In this document: piece by piece, positions 25,984-32,053 of the stretch
How positions within the stretch are numbered: position 1 is the first letter of the stretch
Layout: the number at the start of each line of letters is the position of its first letter
From: Gammaproteobacteria bacterium
GTDB taxonomy: Bacteria; Pseudomonadota; Gammaproteobacteria; JACCYU01
Length of the DNA: 32,053 nucleotides
NCBI GenBank assembly: GCA_013695765.1
Contig: JACCZW010000134.1
Coordinates: forward strand, 1 to 32,053
Reading direction: 5' to 3'
Notes under the pieces: generated by a model
Seen by the model: only the letters and a program-made list of their open reading frames with translations
What the model was told of the DNA's origin: nothing
Database searches by the model: none
Made by a program: the position numbers and the translations under genes

Positions 25984-27384
25984 GTGGCGAAAACCTATTA
26001 CGCCCTCGAATGTTTCACGGCCGCCACGGATGGGTCAGCCGTTCCGATCATCCCGGTCGCGCGGAACGACTATCCCGCCTGGCTCGAGCGCCAGCCAGAA
26101 ACGCGCCGCCGCTGGCTCACGAGCGCCGACTTCTATATCGCTGGCGAAATGCCGGCGCTCGTGCCAGGTGAGCGCGGTACCCTGGAAGCAATCATTGTCG
26201 GGGTCGAATCCGCGGCGGACTTCTGGGCGTTCGGCACTTTGCCCCTGCGCCTGCCGGTCGGCGATTACCGCATCGCCGCCGAAGGGGCGATTGACGAAGC
26301 GAGCGCCGCACTGGGCTGGGGGCTGGGTGCGTACCGTTTTCAGCGCTACAAGTCGGCCGCGCGCGAACTGCCCCGACTGGTGCTGGGTGATGGCATAGAT
26401 CCGGCGGCAATAGAAGCACAGGTGCGCGCCGCTTATCTGGTGCGGGATCTGATCAATACGCCGGCCGCGGACATGATGCCGGCGCAACTGGCGGAAGCGG
26501 CCGCCGGGCTCGCGGAAGAATTCGGCGCGCAGATGCGGGAAATTGTCGGTGACGAGCTTCTGACCGGCGGTTATCCAGCGATCCACGCGGTGGGTCGCGC
26601 CAGCGTCCATACGCCGCGCCTGATCGACGTGCTCTGGGGGCAGCCGGATCATCCGAAAGTCACGCTGGTAGGGAAGGGCGTTTGCTTCGACAGCGGCGGT
26701 CTCGATATCAAGTCGGCAAGCGGCATGCGCATCATGAAAAAAGACATGGGCGGCGCCGCGCACGCGCTGGGTCTGGCGTATCTGGTCATGGCCGTAAAAT
26801 TACCGGTGCGTCTGCGGGTGCTGATTCCCGCGGTGGAAAACGCCATTTCCGGCAATGCGTTCCGGCCGGGCGACGTGCTGGCTACGCGCAAGGGTTTGAG
26901 CGTGGAGGTCGATAACACCGATGCCGAAGGACGCCTGGTACTGTGCGATGCGCTCGCGGAAGCCGCGGCGGAGTCGCCGGCGCTGGTGATCGATTTCACT
27001 ACTTTGACGGGTGCGGCGCGTATCGCGCTGGGTACCGAATTGCCGGGCTTCTTCACGGCGTCGGATGAGGTGGCCGAGGGCGTGATGAATGCAGCCAGCC
27101 GCGCGCACGATCCGGTGTGGCGATTACCGCTGCACGCGCCCTATCGAGCGATGTTGGACAGCGACATCGCCGATCTCGTGAACGCCTCACCGGAGCCATA
27201 CGGTGGCGCGATTATCGCCGCACTGTTCTTGCAGGCGTTTATGCCGGCGTCGATCGATTGGCTGCACTTCGACGTCATGGCGTGGAACCTGCGCGCCAAG
27301 CCGGGACGCCCAAGAGGCGGCGAGGTTATGGGCATGCGCGCCGTGTTCGAATATCTCGGTCAGCGTTTTCCACAACCCGCATGA
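25984..27384 (+). CDS. leucyl aminopeptidase family protein (M17)
   Basis: A 466-residue cytosolic metalloaminopeptidase that releases N-terminal residues from peptides. The two-metal site motifs are complete: VGKGVCFDSGGLDIKSA (K231, D236), MKKDMGGAAH (D254) and NTDAEGRL (D313, E315, R317). The N-terminal macro-like domain is divergent, as in the shorter PepA-like group. The start is GTG 25984. The stop overlaps the dusA ATG (ATGA), so both are co-translated. It is unlike PepA of E. coli in its N-terminal half, so DNA-binding roles of PepA should not be assumed. Confidence 0.92.
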   Translation: MAKTYYALECFTAATDGSAVPIIPVARNDYPAWLERQPETRRRWLTSADFYIAGEMPALVPGERGTLEAIIVGVESAADFWAFGTLPLRLPVGDYRIAAEGAIDEASAALGWGLGAYRFQRYKSAARELPRLVLGDGIDPAAIEAQVRAAYLVRDLINTPAADMMPAQLAEAAAGLAEEFGAQMREIVGDELLTGGYPAIHAVGRASVHTPRLIDVLWGQPDHPKVTLVGKGVCFDSGGLDIKSASGMRIMKKDMGGAAHALGLAYLVMAVKLPVRLRVLIPAVENAISGNAFRPGDVLATRKGLSVEVDNTDAEGRLVLCDALAEAAAESPALVIDFTTLTGAARIALGTELPGFFTASDEVAEGVMNAASRAHDPVWRLPLHAPYRAMLDSDIADLVNASPEPYGGAIIAALFLQAFMPASIDWLHFDVMAWNLRAKPGRPRGGEVMGMRAVFEYLGQRFPQPA

Positions 27385-28397
27385 AGCTGGACCGTACTCT
27401 CTCCATCGCACCGATGATGGCGCGCACCGATCGACATTTTCGCTATCTGGCAAGGCTTATTACGCGCCACGCGTTGCTTTATACGGAAATGATTACAACC
27501 GGGGCGCTGTTGCGCGGGGACGCCGCCCGTCTGCTCGCCCACGACGATACCGAACATCCACTGGCCTTGCAGCTCGGCGGCTGCGATCCGCAGGATCTGG
27601 CGCGTTGTGCGCGCCTCGCCGAAGAGGCTGGCTTCGATGAGGTCAATCTTAACGTCGGCTGCCCTAGCGACCGTGTGCAGGCGGCTCGCTTCGGGGCCTG
27701 CCTGATGGCGGAGCCCGCGCTCGTCGCAGACTGCGTGGCCGCGATGTGCGGGGCGGTCGCGCTGCCCGTTACGGTGAAGACCCGCATCGGCATCGATCGC
27801 CAAGACTCGTTCGAAGTCTTGTCCCGCTTCGTGGCTACGGTGGCTGCGGCCGGTTGCGGCACGTTCATTATTCACGCGCGCAAAGCCTGGCTGCGTGGCT
27901 TGAGTCCTAAAGAGAATCGTGCCTTACCGCCGTTGCGCTATGACGTAGTGCGTCGATTGAAGCAGGAATTCCCCGGGCTTGAGATCATATTGAATGGCGG
28001 TGTCACCTCGCTGGATCAGGCGCACGCGGAACTGATGCATGTGGACGGGGTAATGCTCGGCCGCGAGGCTTACCAGAATCCATTTAGTCTGGCGGAGGTG
28101 GATAGCCGCTTCTACGGAGACAGCGCCGCGGCGCGCACGCGCGACGAGGTGCTGAGTGAATTTATCGCCTATCTCGAGCGGCGGCAGTTAATGTACGGCA
28201 CGCCACTCTCACAAATCGCGCCCCACATGATGGGCATCTTCCACGGCCAGAAGGGTGCGCGACTCTGGCGCGGTTGTCTGAGCATGGTCGGTGCCCGGCG
28301 CGGCGACCTCAGAAACATCGAAGAGGTGCAACGGCAGTTGGCGGCAATCAACAAGGTCACTGCGGAAGATGCGATGGAGTGCTCAAGCCCGCTTTAA
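27381..28397 (+). CDS. dusA: tRNA-dihydrouridine(20/20a) synthase DusA
   Basis: A 338-residue flavoenzyme that reduces U20 and U20a in tRNA D-loops with FMN and NADPH. The N-terminus LSIAPMMARTDRHFRYLARL is the DusA signature. VNLNVGCPSDRVQAARFGAC has the catalytic Cys (C94). FMN-binding blocks VKTRIGIDRQDS, FIIHARKAWLRGLSPKENR and ILNGGVTSLDQA follow. The frame is open upstream, but the ATG at 27381 in the 4-nt overlap with the aminopeptidase stop gives the family start. DusA genes are known phage integration sites, but no phage genes or att repeats are seen at this one. Confidence 0.95.
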   Translation: MKLDRTLSIAPMMARTDRHFRYLARLITRHALLYTEMITTGALLRGDAARLLAHDDTEHPLALQLGGCDPQDLARCARLAEEAGFDEVNLNVGCPSDRVQAARFGACLMAEPALVADCVAAMCGAVALPVTVKTRIGIDRQDSFEVLSRFVATVAAAGCGTFIIHARKAWLRGLSPKENRALPPLRYDVVRRLKQEFPGLEIILNGGVTSLDQAHAELMHVDGVMLGREAYQNPFSLAEVDSRFYGDSAAARTRDEVLSEFIAYLERRQLMYGTPLSQIAPHMMGIFHGQKGARLWRGCLSMVGARRGDLRNIEEVQRQLAAINKVTAEDAMECSSPL

Positions 28398-28480
28398 TGC
28401 CTAAGGTTCCTCTCAGTGCTCAACTTAATCGTTTCGGTTAATCGCTGGCTTAGGGTTCGTGTTGCGCTCTGCCGCTAACC

Positions 28481-29458
28481 TTAAAGCAGATCCTCGACTG
28501 CCTTGCGCTCCTCGCGCAGTTCGCGTTCGGTCGCCTGCATCTTCTTGGTGCTGAATTCATCGATGGCGAGGTCTTGCACGATTGTATAGTGGCCGTTGGC
28601 GCAGGTGACCGGGTAGGAATAAAGAATGCCGGGTGCGATGCCGTAGCTGCCGTCGGACGGGATGCCCATGCTGACCCAGTCGTCTTTCGGCGTACCATGC
28701 ACCCAGGTCTTGATGTGATCGATCGCCGCAGAGGCCGCGGAAGCTGCGGACGACGCGCCGCGCGCCTTGATAATTGCGGCGCCGCGTTGCTGCACGGTTG
28801 GCATGAATTCGTCGCGATACCAGTCCTGCGCCACCAGTTCTTTCGCCGGTTTGCCCTTGACGGTGCAGTGGCTGATGTCCGGGTATTGACTGGCCGAGTG
28901 GTTGCCCCAGACGATCATGTGCCTGATGTGATTGACGTGGGTGGCGGTTTTTTGCGCCAGCTGGCTGAGCGCCCGATTGTGATCCAGCCGCATCATGCAG
29001 GTAAACTGGCGCCGATCGAGGTCCGGCGCGTTGGCCGCGGCGATCAGCGCATTGGTGTTGGCCGGATTGCCGACCACGATGACCTTGACGTCCGGCGAAG
29101 CCTGATCATTGATCGCCTTGCCCTGCGGGCCGAAAATCTTTCCGTTCGCGCTCAGCAGGTCGGCGCGCTCCATACCGGGACCGCGCGGCTTTGATCCCAC
29201 CAGCATCACGTAGTCGGCACCGTCGAAACCTTCGTTGGTGTCCGCCGTGGCAATAATTTCTTCGAGCAGCGGAAACGCGCAATCGCGCAACTCCATTTCG
29301 ACCCCTTGCAGAGCCTTGAGCGCGGGCTCGATCTCGATGAGTTGCAGAATCACCGGCTGGTCCGGGCCCAGCATATCGCCAGCTGCGATACGAAACGCCA
29401 GCGCATAGCCTATGTTGCCGGCCGTGCCGGTAATGGCGACGCGTGCGGGTTTTTTCAT
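28481..29458 (-). CDS. mdh: malate dehydrogenase
   Basis: A 325-residue NAD-dependent enzyme of the TCA cycle (malate to oxaloacetate), of the longer bacterial type found in many beta- and gammaproteobacteria. The Rossmann motif [18 protein letters not shown] is at residues 10-27. [16 protein letters not shown] holds the substrate-binding arginines (R92, R98), and [13 protein letters not shown] holds catalytic H187. A ribosome binding site (AGGTGA) precedes the ATG at 29458. It ends 83 bp from the convergent dusA. Confidence 0.95.
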   Translation of the reverse strand: MKKPARVAITGTAGNIGYALAFRIAAGDMLGPDQPVILQLIEIEPALKALQGVEMELRDCAFPLLEEIIATADTNEGFDGADYVMLVGSKPRGPGMERADLLSANGKIFGPQGKAINDQASPDVKVIVVGNPANTNALIAAANAPDLDRRQFTCMMRLDHNRALSQLAQKTATHVNHIRHMIVWGNHSASQYPDISHCTVKGKPAKELVAQDWYRDEFMPTVQQRGAAIIKARGASSAASAASAAIDHIKTWVHGTPKDDWVSMGIPSDGSYGIAPGILYSYPVTCANGHYTIVQDLAIDEFSTKKMQATERELREERKAVEDLL

Positions 29459-29649
29459 TGGATCACCTCATGCTTTTTAACTTTGTAACGAATGTGCCGT
29501 CGAATGGGAGTAACTCAAGAACGAACCGCTGTGGTTCGCGGGCAAGACCAACTCGCCTGCCAGGCAACATAAACGCTAGGTTACGATCGCGCAACACCTG
29601 TGGCTGCGTTAAGCGGGATGCCGCGGATGATGCGGCTTATCGATACGCA
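29459..29649. other. upstream region of mdh, no gene seen
   Basis: About 190 bases between the mdh start and the terminator-like hairpin at 29650. It holds the mdh ribosome binding site near 29463-29468. No further coding similarity was seen on either strand and no clear promoter boxes were found. Confidence 0.4.
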
Positions 29650-29683
29650 TAAAAAACCGGTGTGCACCAGTGCGCCGCACCGG
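29650..29683 (-). terminator. Rho-independent terminator on the minus strand
   Basis: Read on the minus strand, CCGGTG...CACCGG (29683-29657) with GC-rich inner pairing is followed directly by TTTTTT (29656-29651). It lies just past the end of the catalase remnant and points the right way to have been that gene's terminator. It would also insulate mdh from upstream read-through. Confidence 0.65.
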
Positions 29684-29709
29684 TCTACGTCAACGGCGCG
29701 GAGTAGACG

Positions 29710-29856
29710 CTATGCGGCCTGCATCTCATCCATGCGGATGCCCAGTCTTGACGTGATACTTGCAAAACACGCGTTCGTCTTGATCATTGATCAGGCTGAA
29801 GGTGTGACTGGAAAATTCCCCATGGCGATGATGCCACGGTTAAGTTGTATAGTCAT
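29710..29856 (-). pseudogene. catalase (KatA-type) remnant
   Basis: On the minus strand, HHRHGEFSSHTFSLIND continuing into QDERVFCKYHVKTG matches the heme-catalase core, in which RHMNGYGSHTF and CKFHYKTDQG are the conserved forms. Just upstream in another frame, MTIQLNRGI resembles the preceding LFSDRGIP strand. Downstream, the frame must shift again to read GIRMDEMQAA before TAG 29712-29710. About 45 codons of a roughly 480-codon gene survive, with at least two frameshifts and no start. It is divergent from oxyR, a standard place for a peroxide-defence gene. Matches are from memory of the family and were not aligned by program. Confidence 0.7.
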
Positions 29857-29929
29857 ATTGGCGCGGCCATTTATCAAATAGAATAAACGCCTCCTGTTGA
29901 TCAAAGAACTCAAACAAACGGAGGAGTCA

Positions 29930-30859
29930 ATGACGTTACAGGAGTTGCGCTATCTCGTAGCGTTGGCCGACGAAGGGCACTTCGCCCGGGCGGCGGAACG
30001 CTGTCACGTCGGTCAGCCGACTTTAAGCACACAGCTGAAAAAGCTGGAGGGATTCTTAGGCGTTGCCCTGTTCGAACGCGGCAAGCGGCATGTGATCCCG
30101 ACTCCGCTGGGTGAGGCTATCATCGCGCAGGCGCGCATCGTGCTGGAAGAGGCGGGCAAGCTACGCCAGCTCGCGGACCACGGCCAAGACCCGATGCGGG
30201 GCCCGTTTCGTCTGGGCATCATTCCCACCCTGGGTCCTTATCTATTGCCGCACCTGCTGCCGATGATTCACGCGACTTATCCGGAGCTGCGCCTGTTGCT
30301 GCGCGAGGATCTCACGCGCAATCTGCTGGCGCAGTTGCGCGCGGGTAAACTCGATGCGCTGCTGCTGGCGCTGCCGATAATTCGCGACGCTCTGGAGGTC
30401 GTGCCACTATTCGAGGAGCCGTTCGTGGTGGCCATGCCGGTCGATCACGCGCTCGCGAGACGCCGGCAGATACCGCTGCATGAGCTGCATCAGCACGACG
30501 TATTGCTGCTCGAAGAGGGCCACTGTCTGCGCGAGCAGGCGCTGGATATCTGCGGCACGAACCGCAGCGACACAGGTGAGGAATTCAAGGCGACGAGCCT
30601 GGAAACCTTGCGCCAGATGGTGGCGGCCGGCGCCGGCTGTACGTTATTGCCGGCGCTGGCGGCCTTGCCTGCCGCCGGCCTGCCGATGAAAGCGATGATC
30701 GAAATCCGCCCGTTCGCGGAGCCCGTGCCGACACGTATAATCGGTCTCGCCTGGCGGCGGAGCTTTCCGCGCGTGAAGATTGTTCGTAATCTTCAGCAGA
30801 TCGCGCACGATCACCTGCCGGAAGGCACGCTCAGGATTGATTCAAAGCGCCGCCATTGA
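29930..30859 (+). CDS. oxyR: hydrogen peroxide-responsive regulator OxyR
   Basis: A 309-residue LysR-type transcription factor. The N-terminal winged helix-turn-helix covers residues 1-60 (ELRYLVALADEGHFARAAER). The redox switch cysteines are at C199 and C208 in EEGHCLREQALDIC, the same numbers as in E. coli OxyR. A frame from TTG 29897 exists, but GGAGGAG (29920-29926) and family length favour the ATG at 29930. It activates catalase and peroxiredoxin genes on peroxide oxidation. The gene usually found beside it is here only a remnant, so its targets must be elsewhere. The SDR gene follows 42 nt downstream on the same strand. Confidence 0.95.
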   Translation: MTLQELRYLVALADEGHFARAAERCHVGQPTLSTQLKKLEGFLGVALFERGKRHVIPTPLGEAIIAQARIVLEEAGKLRQLADHGQDPMRGPFRLGIIPTLGPYLLPHLLPMIHATYPELRLLLREDLTRNLLAQLRAGKLDALLLALPIIRDALEVVPLFEEPFVVAMPVDHALARRRQIPLHELHQHDVLLLEEGHCLREQALDICGTNRSDTGEEFKATSLETLRQMVAAGAGCTLLPALAALPAAGLPMKAMIEIRPFAEPVPTRIIGLAWRRSFPRVKIVRNLQQIAHDHLPEGTLRIDSKRRH

Positions 30860-30901
30860 AGTTCCACCCATTATTTCTTTTCTCAATCTCAAGGTGAGTA
30901 T

Positions 30902-31600
30902 ATGCAAACAAGGATCTTAGTTACCGGCGCCAATCGCGGCATCGGGTTGGAGTTTGTCAGGCAATATGCAGATACGGGTGCGCAGGTATACGCATGTTGT
31001 CGCGAACCGGCGCAAGCCGCCGAACTCTCTAAAATGGCGGATGCGTCGGCTGGCGCCGTTAGCGTACATCGGCTGGATGTGACCGATGCCGATCACCGCG
31101 CGTCGCTGGTTGAGGAGTTGGGCGATACCTCGATCGATATGCTGATTAATAACGCCGGCATCTACGGACAACGCAACTCCGTCTTCGGCCAAACCGATGA
31201 AGCGCGCTGGCTGGAGACGTTTGCGGTGAACGTGATCGCGCCCATGCAGCTCTGCGAAGCGCTGGTCGAAAACGTCACGAGCAGCCGTCGCAAGGTAATC
31301 GCCAGCATCAGCAGTCAGATGGGCAGCATCGAGGATAACGGCTCAGGCGGCCACTATGTTTACCGTTCCTCAAAGGCCGCGTTAAACGCGGTCATGAAAA
31401 GCATGGCGGTGGATCTTGGCGGGCGCGGCATTACGGCGGTGATCCTGCATCCCGGCTGGGTGAAGACCGATATGGGCGGGTCGAATGCGTTGATTTCGGC
31501 TGTCGAGAGCGTGAACGGTATGCGCGCAACACTGGACGGGCTAACAGCCAGGGACGCTGGTAAGTTTCTGGGTTTTGACGGTAGTTTGATTACCTGGTGA
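30902..31600 (+). CDS. SDR family oxidoreductase (C-factor-like)
   Basis: A 232-residue short-chain dehydrogenase/reductase. Cofactor motif TGANRGIG is at residues 9-16, NNAG at 83-86, the catalytic Ser in SISSQMGS (near 138), and the YxxxK pair is Y154 and K158 (YRSSK). The short length and LHPGWVKTDMGG block resemble the CsgA/C-factor and sniffer-like group. AAGGTGA lies 5 nt before the ATG. It sits 42 nt after oxyR and could be read with it. Substrate unknown. Confidence 0.92.
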   Translation: MQTRILVTGANRGIGLEFVRQYADTGAQVYACCREPAQAAELSKMADASAGAVSVHRLDVTDADHRASLVEELGDTSIDMLINNAGIYGQRNSVFGQTDEARWLETFAVNVIAPMQLCEALVENVTSSRRKVIASISSQMGSIEDNGSGGHYVYRSSKAALNAVMKSMAVDLGGRGITAVILHPGWVKTDMGGSNALISAVESVNGMRATLDGLTARDAGKFLGFDGSLITW

Positions 31601-31717
31601 CCCATTCAAACCCTATATTTTACGCCGGTCCGCTTTGTCCCATGGTTTCATCGACCGGAGGGGGTTTAGGGATTCCACCACGGGGGATGGGTGTGTAGAG
31701 TCCGCTTTAGCTTCTGA

Positions 31718-31805
31718 AACGGTAAACCCATCGAAAGGCGGGGACACAAAACTACGGGTCTAAGGTTCTGTAAGGTTCAGGACTATGATCGCCGGGTTGC
31801 CAAAG
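31718..31805 (+). ncRNA. cyclic-di-GMP-I (GEMM-I) riboswitch
   Basis: The conserved elements occur in order: GGTAAACC, then a stem closed by a GAAA tetraloop (CCCATC GAAA GGCGGG), then GGGACACAAAACTACGGGTC, TAAGG as the tetraloop receptor side, and at the 3' end CGCCGGGTTGCC. This parallels the Vibrio Vc2 aptamer (GGGCAAACC, GAAA, GGGACGCAAAG, CGGGGTTACC). The usual GACGCAAAG box reads GACACAAAA here. The aptamer ends about 93 nt before the ATG of the secreted FN3-like protein. Near the start, CTCA/TGAG (31875-31886) is a small hairpin next to the GAGGA ribosome binding site, so translational control is possible. Confidence 0.87.
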
Positions 31806-31897
31806 AAACGGCAAGGCATGCAAATGTCTTTCAGAGGTGTAAGAAACAATGCGGTCCTGCGACGCCGGGCCGTCTCACTTACTGAGAGGATAGGGAC

Positions 31898-32053
31898 ATG
31901 TCGACCAATAAATTTGTGCACGCAATAGTAGTGGCCGGTATTTGTGCGGGTCTGATGGGTGCGAGCGGCGCTGCTGAGGCAGCCACGACGCGTGCGGTAA
32001 CCCTCAACTGGGTGCCCAATGCGCAGCCGGTAATCGGTTACGAAGTCCATTAT
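31898..32053 (+). CDS. secreted protein with fibronectin III-like start (truncated by window end)
   Basis: The first 52 codons of a longer gene. A Sec signal peptide runs to about residue 28 (VVAGICAGLMGASGAAEA, cut after AEA). The mature protein begins TRAVTLNWVPNAQPVIGYEV, which has the spacing of a fibronectin type III first strands (VTLNW, then GYEVHY). GAGGA and AGGG precede the ATG. Its long leader carries a c-di-GMP-I riboswitch, so expression should respond to the biofilm/motility second messenger. Whether a sorting signal (PEP-CTERM or GlyGly-CTERM) is present lies beyond the window. Confidence 0.8.
   Translation, partial: MSTNKFVHAIVVAGICAGLMGASGAAEAATTRAVTLNWVPNAQPVIGYEVHY

Noticed and set aside
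27340-27400. prophage attachment site at dusA
   Set aside because: dusA is a known integration site, but no integrase, phage gene or repeat of the dusA 5' end is present.
29600-29881. 93-codon plus-strand open frame upstream of oxyR
   Set aside because: The opposite strand carries catalase similarity and a terminator; the plus-strand product resembles nothing.
31806-31897. second tandem riboswitch after the c-di-GMP aptamer
   Set aside because: Contains a CGGTCC/GGGCCG stem but lacks the conserved GEMM boxes; it is more likely the expression platform.
31760-32050. 96-codon minus-strand open frame at the right edge
   Set aside because: Antisense to the riboswitch and to the signal-peptide gene, both of which have independent support.

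Overview
The window looks like GC-rich chromosomal DNA from a gammaproteobacterium, possibly a Chromatiales-like environmental lineage. The support is a complete gspC-N type II secretion (T2SS) set with rhombosortase, a classical OxyR with Cys199/Cys208, DusA, an NAD-type malate dehydrogenase, ElaB/YqjD-type small membrane proteins and a c-di-GMP-I riboswitch. This placement comes from gene content only; no rRNA is present.

Layout. At 1-2.3 kb a YegS/DagK-type lipid kinase is followed by a badly decayed AddB/RecB-nuclease-like DNA repair gene (stops, frameshifts, large internal deletion). At 2.4-5.6 kb a minus-strand arsenosugar-type cluster encodes a TVP38 membrane protein, the radical SAM enzyme ArsS and two glycosyltransferases of the TIGR04283 and TIGR04282 types. 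At 5.7-7.2 kb there is a YqjD/YqjE-like stress membrane operon and a divergent small lipoprotein. At 7.3-8.7 kb lies a lipoprotein PQQ-type sugar dehydrogenase.

At 8.9-23.5 kb the T2SS genes run on the minus strand in the order C-D-E-F, then a foreign-looking module, then G-H-I-J-K-L-M-N. The module holds a small lipoprotein that resembles a free-standing protease prodomain, a secreted S8 protease ending in a GlyGly-CTERM sorting signal, and, on the opposite strand and overlapping the protease 3' end by 73 nt, a rhombosortase. Secretion machine, cargo, candidate cargo inhibitor/chaperone and C-terminal processing enzyme are therefore interleaved in one locus. I consider this the most interesting feature. 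No prepilin peptidase (gspO) or pilotin gene is in the window.

At 24-32 kb come tRNA-Glu(UUC), a YadGH-like ABC exporter pair on the minus strand, an M17 aminopeptidase coupled to dusA, mdh, a short decayed catalase remnant beside oxyR, and an SDR oxidoreductase. The window ends with a c-di-GMP-I riboswitch in front of a truncated secreted protein with a fibronectin-III-like start, which may be another T2SS client under second-messenger control.

The recurring theme is envelope and secretion biology. Two pseudogenes (DNA repair nuclease, catalase) show local gene decay.
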